NCBI GenBank assembly: GCA_002179805.1
Contig: NAVB01001579.1
Coordinates: 1-13,815, forward strand
From: Acanthamoeba lenticulata
Taxonomy: Eukaryota > Discosea > Longamoebia > Acanthamoebidae
Direction of reading: 5' to 3'
DNA: 13,815 nt
The position numbers and the translations under genes were made by a program. Within the stretch, counting starts at the first letter, position 1. Every line of letters starts with the position of its first letter. The notes under the pieces are model-generated. The model did not search any database and was not told the origin of the DNA. It saw only the letters and a list, made by a program, of their open reading frames with translations. Shown here in pieces: positions 1-7,873 of this stretch.

Positions 1-64
1 GCGCTCACGACATCGGTTCACGCGTGTGTGTGCGCGTGATAGAGTCTATGAGGCGACGCCAGCC

Positions 65-933
65 ATGGCGGTCAAAGGCGACGTCGGCGTCGTTTACCTG
101 GAGGAGCTGTGCAAGGCCGGCACTGCTGAGCAAGTTGCCGCCTTCTATCGGTAATTACGCCTTTTACTGTGTGCGATCATCGCCTTTGTTTCACATTTGG
201 GACGTGACAAACCTCCTGGCGCGCAGGAACTACTTTGAGGCGCGCGCGTGGGTGGAGGAGGACAACGGCGTAAAGGTGGCCAAGGTCTCTGTTGGCCCCC
301 GTCAGTGGCTCCTCTTCCGGGAGACCCCCGACGCCGCCCTTGTACGCAACCTGCTCCCTCTTGCCACACGACGAAGCGTCCTCATCACGACGCTGAATGC
401 ACGCATTGCATGTATGGCACGTGGGCAGACCGCGTGGACGGGGCACCACATCCAGATCTACATCAACGCCTTCTCGCGCATCTACAACCGCCTGCGCCAA
501 GCCCCCAAGGACCCCTTCCTCCACGACAACCGCTTCCCCGATCGGTTCGTGCCGCCGCCACGGGAGACTCACGCCCCGGCGAAGATGAACTGACGTCTAC
601 CTGATGATCATGTCTGTTGTTTGGGGGATCCTGCTGCAGGTACGGAACGCTGCAGGAGGCGCTCCAGTATCACCAGTTCCGCGTGCTGGACATCATCGAC
701 GACCAGGGCAACGTCCTGCTGCAGCTCGAGCACGAGGTACACCTCCTCCATAGCTGGCGTCATGCATGATTTTCGACACACCGCATACCATCCCCTCTCT
801 CTCTCATCATCATCATCGCCATCCTGACCGCCACCACCACCACCACCATCAGGTGCGTTCGATGCTGCACCCGTCGTACATGCGGCCACTCGTTAACCGC
901 CTGGGCTCGACCGGCATCTACTGCATCCAATAA
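65..933 (+). CDS. VOC-fold (glyoxalase/dioxygenase superfamily) protein, 5 exons
   Basis: Five exons join in consistent phase: 65-150, 227-341, 429-544, 640-736 and 853-933, giving 164 aa. The product reads as one small vicinal-oxygen-chelate domain: N-terminal beta strand (GVVYLEEL), helix ending in AAFYRNYFEA, a W-T-G-H-H-I-Q-I-Y strand (residues 70-78), and the C-terminal VLLQLEHE strand (131-138), followed by a tail with HPSYMRPLVNR. H73/H74 and E136 sit where VOC enzymes carry metal ligands. The usual N-terminal His ligand is not evident, so the metal and reaction cannot be assigned. The start is the first ATG in a GCCATGG context, but this frame is open back to the window edge, so an upstream start is possible. 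The stop TAA lies inside an AATAAA signal. The gene converges on the leucine-rich-repeat gene 93 bp away. The family call rests on fold pattern and remembered similarity to cyanobacterial/plant glyoxalase-like proteins. Confidence 0.7.
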
Positions 934-934
934 A
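929..934 (+). terminator. AATAAA poly(A) signal overlapping the VOC gene stop codon
   Basis: The hexamer AATAAA spans the last two bases of the Gln codon, the TAA stop (931-933) and one further base. It is the only canonical poly(A) signal near this gene end. The same arrangement (CAATAAA) recurs at the end of the PPR gene. Confidence 0.6.
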
Positions 935-976
935 ATCGGCCTCCCACCATTCCATCCGTGCCTGGTCTCTCCGGTC

Positions 977-992
977 CTTCTGTGTACAGAAG
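977..992. repeat. Perfect inverted repeat between convergent genes
   Basis: The arms CTTCTG (977-982) and CAGAAG (987-992) are perfectly complementary around a four-base TGTA loop. It lies in the 92-bp gap where the VOC (+) and LRR (-) genes converge. It could form a short hairpin in either 3' end, but arms this short occur often by chance. The rest of the gap (934-1025) shows nothing else recognisable. Confidence 0.4.
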
Positions 993-1025
993 TACCTGAC
1001 CCTCTCTCTTGCGCCGTCATCGAGG

Positions 1026-3346
1026 CTAAGGGAGGGCGTCGAGGAGGTGGAGGAGGGGCTCGAGCCCGTCGGGGCCCTGCTTGCTCGCCTCGGCCAGCGG
1101 CAGCTCGAGCGGGGGCGCCTCTGCGCGCGTTGCCTCTCGCGCCTGCACCGCCGGCATTCTCACGTCGGGCACGCTGCACGCCCCTCTAAAGCTTGAGTTC
1201 TCTGGAATCAAAGCACACACGCTGGCGTCTGGGAGACACGCACAAGCCCTCGGGCCAGTAGTGGACCACTGCCTCGTCCTCCTTCTCTTCCTCAACGTTG
1301 TCGTTCCTGTTTTGTGCGCCGCTGTCGGCGGACAGACGGTAGGTGATCGCCGTGAGGCTCGGGCTGAACTGGAGGACCCGCCGCTGCGCGTCGAAGAAGG
1401 GCAGGAGGGCCAGGCGCCGGTTCAGGACGCGGATTGGATCGTCCTCTTCAGTCGCGTTGAGGTCGAGGAGCATGCCGCTTCCCCACCCATCGTCCTCGTT
1501 GTCGTCCTTCTGCTTGCCTTTCTCGCGGTGCTCGACGAGGCGCCGAGGCCGCGCCTGCTTGCGCGACCCGACCCGGGCCAGTGGCGGGGGCTCGTCCGGC
1601 AATACCGGCTCAAGCCGACGCGGCGGCCGCGCCTGTTTGGCCACGGCGGGCGTGGACACGGCCCCTGTAGACGCCGTTGTCGCCGTCGTCGCTGTCATAG
1701 TAGTAGTAGTAGTCGAGGACGGAGCCGGTGGGCGCGGGGCACTGGCGGCCTGGTCGGGAACAAGGAAGTGCGGGTCGAGCAAGACCCTGAGCAAATCGAG
1801 CTCGTCGGGCGCCGGGCCGTGCTCGCAGAGGTTGGCCGTGGTGCGGACGCTCGTCTGTCGAAGGCGCGCATAGTCGCGCAGCGGGTAGCTGGTCAGCCCG
1901 TCGCAGTTGTCGTCGCACCCGCAACACGTCGGGTTGGGCTCGTGCCCGAGCCACACGCCGCTGGTCTCGCGCTTGGTCCGCCAGCGCTCGGAGCGCTGGA
2001 CGTCGAGCCGCAGGCGTTGCACTTGAAGGCGCTGCCGCCGACGGAGGGCCTTCTCGCCGCCGGCCCTCGGCTGGCGGCTGGCCTGGACTGGCGCCGGCGG
2101 CTCACCGGCTGATGGACACGTACGAACGAGCGTGAGACGAACATTCGAAGAAGCGACACGAAGCTGTGGCGACGAAGGAAGCGACACGATCAAGGAAGCG
2201 TACAAGAGGACCAGGCGGGCTCGAGGAGCACAGAGTGGGGATCATGGCGGGTTGGCTGGCGGGCGGCCGCTTCGATCTCCTGCCTGCGAAAGTCGCGGAA
2301 GAGGTCGATGTAGTTGTGCCGCGCAGTGTAGAGCATGTAGCGCTGTTCCTGCGCTGGTATCGTTCGCCCCGCGGGATTTCATCATCACTACACATCGCAC
2401 AGCAGACTACACAAAGCAAGAAGAGGGGCAAAGAAGAAGAGGAAGAAGAGGAAGAAGGAGGCCTACGTTGGCGACCACAGGTGGCCACAAGCTCCGCAAA
2501 CGCGGGCCACACGTCGCGCAGCTGTGCAACCAGAAAAGCCCCCGACGGCGGTCAGCAGAACGAGGCTGGGGGTGCGTAGAGGGGGGAAGGGCTGGTGTGA
2601 AGAACTTCTACATACGTCGTCCTCCTCGGAGCGTGCGAGAACGTGTTCTCGGGAGTGGCCACGATAGAGGCGGGGCAGGACCCGCTGGCAAGCCTGGCTC
2701 AGGAGGCTTTGACATGTCTTGTGTAGCCAGGGCAGTGCAGGCCTCAGCCGCCTCACGTCTTTCTGTGTTGCGGACGGGATCGTCAACGTCGCGCTGAAGG
2801 TGCCTCTTCCCAAGTTCTGGAGGCGAGCCTCGAGCAACTCTGCCAGAAGCGAGCTCTTGCGGGGCGCACTCGTACGTTGATGAACTCCAGCTTGGGGCAC
2901 AGATGTAGGAGGGCGAACTCGACCACTTCGAGCAATTCGCTGGGCAGCTTCGTGTTGCCTGCCACGCGAACGTGCCTGAGCTCTGCACGAACCCTCGTCA
3001 TCAAGCCAGCATGGGCCGAGAGTCGTGTTATTCGCTGCACATCAGTCTGCTGCGGCGGTGGAGGTGCTGACCAGGAAAGTTGGCGAGGAAGTCGAGGCTT
3101 GTGAAGTCATTGCGCTCAATGTTGAGTCTGTGCAGGGCCGGGAATCGGTAGGGCAGCTCGGTCAGCCCTGCCACGCATGCAAGAAGTTGAGTGCTACGAC
3201 TCATCACCCGTGAGGGGCAGAATACTGTTCCCGCTCAGGTCCAGCTCTTCGATGGCATTGCAGTCGATGATGCCTCGTTGGAACCGATCCCGTAGGGCGG
3301 CATCGTCGAGCTGCAGGTTCGGCCAGGTGCCTTTCCTCCTCCGCAT
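1026..3346 (-). CDS. Unrecognised protein with N-terminal leucine-rich repeats and a Cys cluster, 10 exons
   Basis: The exon model, in transcript order, is 3346-3208, 3167-3072, 2982-2876, 2816-2757, 2693-2616 (acceptor alternatively at 2684), 2521-2467, 2353-2212, 2163-2124, 2082-1244 and 1185-1026. All phases agree and give about 571 aa. Residues 30-114 carry three to four leucine-rich repeats (IEELDLSGNSI, LHRLNIERND, LRHVRVAGN, KLEFIN). The middle (about 115-240) has no recognised domain. The C-terminal half has an Arg-rich stretch, a cluster C292-C293-x-C295-x3-C299 with C325/H327 nearby (possible zinc site), a Thr-rich low-complexity run near 361-380, and acidic/basic disordered segments. 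Several introns are near the short limit (40, 41, 58, 59 nt). The ATG at 3346 begins MRRRKGTW, but an extra 5' exon cannot be excluded. LRRs suggest protein-protein binding; no function is assigned. It shares a 111-bp divergent promoter with the amidohydrolase. Confidence 0.6.
1696..1713. repeat. Trinucleotide run (TAG/CTA) inside the LRR gene
   Basis: A short TAG-type triplet run on the plus strand encodes part of the Thr-rich, low-complexity segment of the minus-strand LRR protein. It stays in frame, so length variation would change only a disordered linker. Confidence 0.5.
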
Positions 3347-3457
3347 GTGCCCCGCAACAACAAACTTGGAAGAGAAAAGGCAAAAGAAAATGCCAAGGGG
3401 GCAATATTGCCCTGAGTACAGTGTACTTGCACAGCACACAGTGAAGAAAGCGCAGAC
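3347..3457. promoter_or_regulatory. Compact divergent promoter region between the LRR gene and the amidohydrolase
   Basis: Only 111 bp separate the two divergent start codons, so both 5' UTRs and core promoters must lie here or extend into first exons. The stretch is AT-richer than the flanking coding DNA and holds an A-rich segment (3361-3390) plus two adjacent dyad symmetries. No clear TATA box is present apart from the ATATT core of the first dyad. Confidence 0.5.
3399..3427. promoter_or_regulatory. Two adjacent dyad symmetries, candidate transcription-factor sites
   Basis: GGGCAATATTGCCC (3399-3412) is a perfect 14-bp palindrome. Two bases later, AGTACA-G-TGTACT (3415-3427) is a perfect 6+1+6 inverted repeat. 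Both sit 31-59 bp upstream of the amidohydrolase ATG and 53-81 bp upstream of the LRR ATG. Symmetric sites suit homodimeric regulators acting in both directions. The factor is unknown. Confidence 0.4.
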
Positions 3458-6400
3458 ATGTCAGCCTTCAAAGAGCAAAGCGTGGTGTTGCGGAACGTGT
3501 TCGTCCCACGCGCCCTCTTGCAAGGTGCCTCCCTCTCCGGTGCTCTCGTCTCCGACCACTGTGCGCTCACGCGCACGACGAGTTCTGTGCACACATGCAG
3601 AGGAGTGGGCGGAGCGGGGCAACACCCAGTGCGTGCCTCGCGACGTCCACCTCGCCGGTGGCAAGATCGTGGCTGTGTGCGAGCCCTCTCCCCGGTCACC
3701 GGATGCGGCGGACGCCGACGTCGTGGTCGTTGACGGCACCAACAAGCTCCTGCTCCCCGGGTTCATCCTCCCCCTCCCCCTTGATGTCGTCCTTTTCCTC
3801 GTCGTCGCTTCACCGCCCTGGGCTGGCCACCCTTGCCTGATGATGGTTGTGGTGGTGGCATGCAGGTTCCTGAACGGGCACACGCACTCGGGCGAGATGT
3901 ACAACCGGGGCGCCATCCCGCCGCTGCCGCTCGAGCTCTGGCTGGGCTACCTCTACGACTACGGCCCGCAGGACCCCCAATACTTCTACCTGGCGGCCCT
4001 CCTCACCGTCCGTCCCCTCCCTCGTCATGGTGGCACCTCCCGTGTAATTCTTCTGTTTACATTTTCCGTCTCCGTTCCGTTGTCCAGGCCGTGGAGGGGC
4101 TGCGGACCGGCGTGACGTGCGTGCTGGACATGCCTTCCATCATGGGCGTGCCCGGCCGCGAGTTCGAGTGCCTCACGGCCGTCTGCCAGGCACGTCTCTC
4201 CCCGCCTCCTCTTGATTGGGTCCCATGGCTGACCAGCCCTCGACGACGCCGACGTGGCCATCATGCTGGTGGTGATGATCATGATTTGTGATTGGCGGGA
4301 ACACGCTATAAGGCCTATCGGGACGTGGGCATCCGGGCCTTTGTGTGCCCGCTCGTGGGCGACCTCCCCTTTGACGCCTCCGTGGCGCAGGGCTGCGGTC
4401 TGGGCTGCAACTCCCACGCCGGCCGCCACGAGCCCCAGAAGGTGGAGGCCATCATGGCCCTCCTCCGCCGCGCCGTCGCCGTACGCACACATGCACACAC
4501 ACGCCCCGCCACAACAGCAGCAGCAGAAGAAGGTTGGCTGACGTCCTCCCTTTCTTCTCGATCTCTCTCTCTCTCTCTCTTTCGCTTCCCTCTACGGATG
4601 GGCAGGAGCTGCATCGGCCGGAGGAGGGGATCGAGATCGGGGTCGGGCCGTCGGGCATCCAGATGTGCAGCGACGAGCTCTACACGGCCTGCCGGGAGCT
4701 GAGCGAGCAGCACGGCCTCGTGCGTCACACCCACCTCCTCGAGACCGTCAACCAGAAGAAGGTCCCATCCCCGGCCTTGCGCGCTCCGCTCCGCTCCGGA
4801 CGGGAGATTTGAGGGGCCCGGGTCTGGCGAGGTCGGATCCTCACCTCGAGGGAGGGGAGCGCAGCTGGCCTACGAGAAGTACGGCTGTAGCGCGGTGGAG
4901 CACCTCAAGTCCCTCGGCTTCTTCGACGCCAAGACCACCTGCGCCCACGCCATCTGGCTCGACGACCGGTGCGCCTGCCCCCCCCTCCTCTCCCTCCAAC
5001 CACCACCGCCGGCTCCCTTCCTCCCGCGCCTCACACAAAGGAGAGAGAGAGAGAGAAAGAAAGAAGAGATCCCGCGCCCCGCTCCTCCTCCTCCTCCTCC
5101 TCCTGATACCCTGACACGTACCATTTGGCGCGCAGGGACATCGAGCTGCTGAGGCCCACCGGGGCCACGCCCGTCCACAACCCGCTCTCCAACCTCCGCC
5201 TGGGCAGGTGCGGCCCATCCGCCAACGTGACCCTCTTCCCTTTCTGTCTCTCTCTCCCTTGCTCTCTCCCTTGCTCTCTTTTCCCACCATCGCAATGGCA
5301 CGCGCTTTTGGGGTCGATTGGCTGACGCGCTCGGTGCCATGGCAGCGGCATCGCGCCCGTGCTCAAGTACATCGACGCCGACATCAACGTGTGCTTTGGG
5401 TGCGACGGCGCCGCGTCCAACGACTCGCAGGACATGCTTGAGGTGACCGCTTCTCCCCCTCCCCCCGCAATCCGCCCTTTAAAACACGCGCCCCTCCCCC
5501 AGCCGGGGCGTCATGGGCGAGCTCCCCCCCCCCTAGTGCTTCTCGTCTTGCCCAATCCCCGTGCACTTGTTCTTCTCATTATTGACCGCGATGTGCGTAC
5601 GCCTCCATGGAGCAGGCGATCAAGATGGGGTCCATCCTCCACAACATCACCGACATCGACTACAAGCGCTGGATCACGCCCGACCAGGCATGAGCCATTG
5701 CAGTCCCCCCTCCCCCTTTGCGCGTGAATGCCTGCCTCTCATCGCCATGGCTTGAATGCTCCTCCTTGGTTGGGCGCGTTCGCCCCGCAGGCCTTCCGGA
5801 TGGCGGCGCTGGGCGGGGCGCGGGCCGTCGGGCTGCAGGACAAGACGGGCCTCGTCGCGGTCGGGCGCTCGGCGGACCTCGTGCTCTACGACCTCGCCCG
5901 CTCGCTCTCCATCCTCCCGCGCACGGACATCCTCGGGTGCGCGCCCGCCTCCGCGCAACGCCCATGGCCGATCCGCCCCCCCCCCTCTTTGGTGACGTGC
6001 TGACGATCTGGTGGTGTCGATTTTTGTGGATGGGATCTTGGGGGGGATCAGGCTGCTGCTCCTGGGCCGCCCGACCGACCTGGTCACCGACGTGTGGGTG
6101 CGCGGCCGCTGGGTGCTGCGCGACGGCCAAGTGGTGCGTAAGAATGCGTGGAATGCGCCTAACTGGGACGGAGGGGATGTGTGGCACATGATGATGATAT
6201 CGTTTGGGGGGAATAGGTGGGCATCGACGAGGAGAAGCTCAAGACCGATCTGTTCCGGACGTCGGAGTGGAGCAGCATGCCACGCCCGTCGGCCACCAGG
6301 TGCGTGCGCGCCTCCCTTGGCCAATGCTTGGCCTCGCAATGGGAGGGAAGGGGGAAGCTCATGTGTTCTATCTCCCTCTCTCTCTCTCTCTCTCTGTGTC

Positions 6401-6478
6401 GTCGACGACGTCGTGGTCCACAGGGAGTCAGTCGAGGCGCGCTACAGGCGCGTGATCGTCGAAGGCGAGAAGCCGTAG
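3458..6478 (+). CDS. Amidohydrolase-superfamily deaminase (ATZ/TRZ-MtaD type), 14 exons
   Basis: Exons: 3458-3524, 3601-3760, 3866-4007, 4088-4189, 4313-4480, 4606-4761, 4865-4968, 5136-5207, 5346-5442, 5616-5687, 5791-5936, 6052-6133, 6217-6299 and 6424-6478. All phases agree, giving 501 aa. This is a metal-dependent TIM-barrel hydrolase of the group that deaminates adenosine-like or triazine substrates. The N-terminal VVLRNVFV and late GRSADLVLYD strands form the small composite domain. Metal and catalytic residues are in place: H81-T-H83 (PGFLNGHTHS), H256 with E259 (HTHLLET), H293 (CAHAIWL) and D344 (GCDGAASND). HNPLSNLRLGSGIAP is also typical. The Asp, His and Glu pattern matches 5'-methylthioadenosine/S-adenosylhomocysteine deaminases, but the substrate cannot be fixed from sequence; guanine deaminase is less likely. 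There is no signal peptide, so it is probably cytosolic. Length is slightly above the usual 430-480 aa. Introns 4 and 10 appear to use GC donors. Confidence 0.88.
4190..4312 (+). other. Probable GC-AG intron (amidohydrolase intron 4)
   Basis: Exon 4 reads ...AVCQ to CAG at 4187-4189 and the next exon restarts in phase 0 at GCCTATCGG (AYRDVGIRA). The base pair following CAG is GC (CAG|GCACGT). An alternative GT donor at 4181 (GCC|GTCTGC) would drop three residues and keep frame, so this case is ambiguous. Confidence 0.5.
4562..4581. repeat. (TC)n microsatellite in amidohydrolase intron 5
   Basis: About ten TC units lie upstream of the exon 6 acceptor and form part of its polypyrimidine region. 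Confidence 0.85.
5038..5104. repeat. Polypurine (GA) and polypyrimidine (CTC) tracts in intron 7
   Basis: A GA-rich run (about 5038-5069) is followed by a CTC-triplet run (about 5091-5104) inside intron 4969-5135. The two tracts are near-complementary and could pair in the pre-mRNA. Confidence 0.7.
5241..5283. repeat. CT-rich tandem repeat in intron 8
   Basis: The stretch contains two close copies of CTCTCCCTTG within a CT-rich run, in intron 5208-5345. Confidence 0.6.
5688..5790 (+). other. GC-AG intron (amidohydrolase intron 10)
   Basis: Exon 10 ends ITPDQ at 5687 and exon 11 starts AFRMAALGG at 5791, both conserved family sequence. Reading on from CAG meets GCA TGA, a stop, and no GT lies between the end of conserved coding sequence and that stop. 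The donor is therefore CAG|GCATGA, a GC-AG intron of 103 nt. Confidence 0.7.
6375..6395. repeat. (CT)n microsatellite in amidohydrolase intron 13
   Basis: About ten CT units lie upstream of the last exon and supply pyrimidine-rich sequence before the acceptor at 6423. Confidence 0.8.
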
Positions 6479-6522
6479 GAAAAACGGCAGGCCACCCGAG
6501 CAGGACGCTAAGCCAGCCAGAC

Positions 6523-6538
6523 CCCCGGGGGGGGGGGG
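6523..6538. repeat. C5G11 homopolymer junction in the amidohydrolase 3' region
   Basis: Five C are followed by eleven G, 45 bp after the amidohydrolase stop. It can fold back on itself or be a sequencing-length artefact. The remainder of 6479-6600 shows nothing recognisable. Confidence 0.5.
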
Positions 6539-6608
6539 TTGTGCTCATTTCCCGTGTGTTGTCTGCTCTCTGGGCGCCTCACTGGAGATGACCAAACAAA
6601 GCACTCTC

Positions 6609-6622
6609 AAACGGGCCCGTTT
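6609..6622. repeat. 14-bp perfect palindrome at the convergent gene end
   Basis: AAACGGGCCCGTTT is fully self-complementary. On the minus strand it overlaps the end of the AATAAA signal of the Mpv17-family gene and follows it immediately, so the nascent 3' end could form a hairpin there. Confidence 0.6.
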
Positions 6623-6625
6623 ATT
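6620..6625 (-). terminator. AATAAA poly(A) signal of the Mpv17-family gene
   Basis: TTTATT on the plus strand reads AATAAA on the minus strand, 72 nt past the TAA stop (6699-6697), a normal position for a poly(A) signal. Confidence 0.6.
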
Positions 6626-6648
6626 CGGCGACACTTGAAGTGGGCCCA

Positions 6649-6666
6649 CTCACACACACACACACA
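6649..6666. repeat. (CA)n microsatellite in the Mpv17-family 3' UTR
   Basis: About nine CA units on the plus strand; the minus-strand transcript would carry a GU repeat between stop codon and poly(A) signal. Confidence 0.7.
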
Positions 6667-6696
6667 TGAGGGGGAGCTCGTCCTGTGTGATCATCA

Positions 6697-7645
6697 TTAG
6701 GCCATGACGAGGAGGGAGCGGTAGATGTTCCAGATGAAGGACATGACGTTGCCGAAGAGGATCTGCATGTTCTCCGGCACGTATCGGAACATGATAAAGT
6801 TGATGAGGGGCCACATCTTCCAGGCGGCGATCTGCGTGGGCCACCAGTTCTTGCGCATGTCGGCCCGGATCTGCGCCCAGCTCTTGCGCTCAAGCAGGCC
6901 CATGAAGCAGAAGAAGAAGGTCGTCATGATCGGGTCCAGCACCAGCTGGTCGAGCCCCAGCTTGATCAGCACCGTCGACATCGGCTCCTTCTGGTCGGCC
7001 TTTGCCACGTCCTTGCCACCGGCGTTGGTCTCGTTCCTCTTCGGCTTCTGCGCTCCACAGAAGCACCACCACCATAACCATCACCACCATCGTCACGTTC
7101 GCCATCACGAGACGAACGAAGAAGAGGCCGGAGCGAACCTTGCCAAAGAAGTTGCGGAGGATGAAGGACACAATTCGGGTGATGGGCAGCGAGTCGAGGA
7201 GCTGGTACCACCGGTCGTAGAGGGGCGTCACCACCACGCTGTAGACAACGAACTTCCAGATGCGCGGGTGGTTCACGCCCCTCACGCCTGTTCATCACCG
7301 GTCACGACCGAGGGCAGAGCAAAGGAGAGAGAAAAAAACAAACAAACAAACAAAGAACAAAAAAACAAAAAAAAAAGGCAATACAAAACCCACAAGGCCC
7401 CGGAGCGTGGGTCGGTACCGGTCTTCTCGAACACGGCCTGCGCCACAAAATCGCTGATGTACTGGATGGAGCCCGCCGTAGCCACCTGCGCAACCACCGG
7501 CGGGGTGAGGACAGACCTTCCCGGGCCGGGGTGGAGGAGGGCGAACCTTGGTGAGGAAGGGCTCTTTTTCCAAGAGCCTGAGATAGCCCTGCCACACCTG
7601 GCCTACAGCGGACAAAGGACCAGCCGACGAAGAAGGACGCGACAT
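6697..7645 (-). CDS. Mpv17/PMP22 family membrane protein, 4 exons
   Basis: Exons in transcript order: 7645-7547, 7485-7419, 7287-7139 and 7047-6697. Phases agree and give 221 aa, close to the family norm of 170-220. The family is a four-helix integral protein of peroxisomal or mitochondrial inner membranes, thought to act as a channel; the organelle cannot be decided here. Family landmarks: YLRLLEKEPFLTKVATAGSI near residues 21-40, YDRWYQLLDS before helix 3, LDQLVLDPIMTTFFFCFMG (137-155), and the diagnostic WWPTQIAAWKMWPLINFIMF (173-192) followed by RYVPENMQILFGNVMSFIWN. A lysine-rich insert (about 106-127) at the exon 3/4 junction separates the two halves. The donor of intron 2 (7418) is chosen by phase; a later donor giving a slightly longer exon 2 is possible. 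The ATG at 7645 precedes a Ser/Pro-rich N-terminus. Confidence 0.88.
7332..7376. repeat. A-rich (CAAA)n tract in the Mpv17-family intron 2
   Basis: The plus strand is nearly all A with CAAA units; the minus-strand transcript has a long U-rich tract. It lies 44-88 nt before the acceptor at 7288, with a further pyrimidine-rich segment closer to the acceptor. Confidence 0.7.
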
Positions 7646-7873
7646 GAAGCTTGCGAGGCCGGAAGAGAGGAGGAAGAAAAACAGGTTCGTTTTGCATTCT
7701 TTACATTCTTGTGTTGCCAGCGCCGCATGACGTGGCAAATACTCCCTGCGCATGGGCAAACTTCGAATCCTTTTCCTTGATCGCTAAGAAAGCACATCAG
7801 AAGCTTACACCATGTACGTGGCGGCTGGCATCCAGTCACGGGTAAAACCAAGCAAGAGCACACATCAACCAAG
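7646..7873. promoter_or_regulatory. Divergent promoter region between the Mpv17-family and Rab-like genes
   Basis: This 228-bp gap separates two divergent start codons and is AT-richer than its surroundings. It contains an inverted repeat with arms TTGCCA (7714-7719) and TGGCAA (7733-7738) whose second arm overlaps a TGACGTGG element (7728-7735) resembling CRE/G-box bZIP sites. No convincing TATA box was found. The regulatory reading is tentative. Confidence 0.4.

Noticed and set aside
804..848. CAT/CAC triplet run that could be read as a His-rich peptide
   Set aside because: It lies in intron 737-852 of the VOC gene; splicing it out keeps the conserved LEHE-VRSMLHP frame.
1081..2112. 343-codon plus-strand frame opposite the LRR gene
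   Set aside because: Low-complexity translation with no family resemblance; the minus strand here has high GC3 and joins in phase with nine other exons.
2467..3208. Apparent frame breaks in the LRR gene suggesting a pseudogene
   Set aside because: Short introns (40-113 nt) with GT-AG ends restore the LRR frame at every break and all phases agree, so a live gene is more likely.
6725..7780. 351-codon plus-strand frame opposite the Mpv17-family gene
   Set aside because: It runs straight through the real minus-strand exons, introns and an A-rich intron tract, and encodes no recognisable domain.
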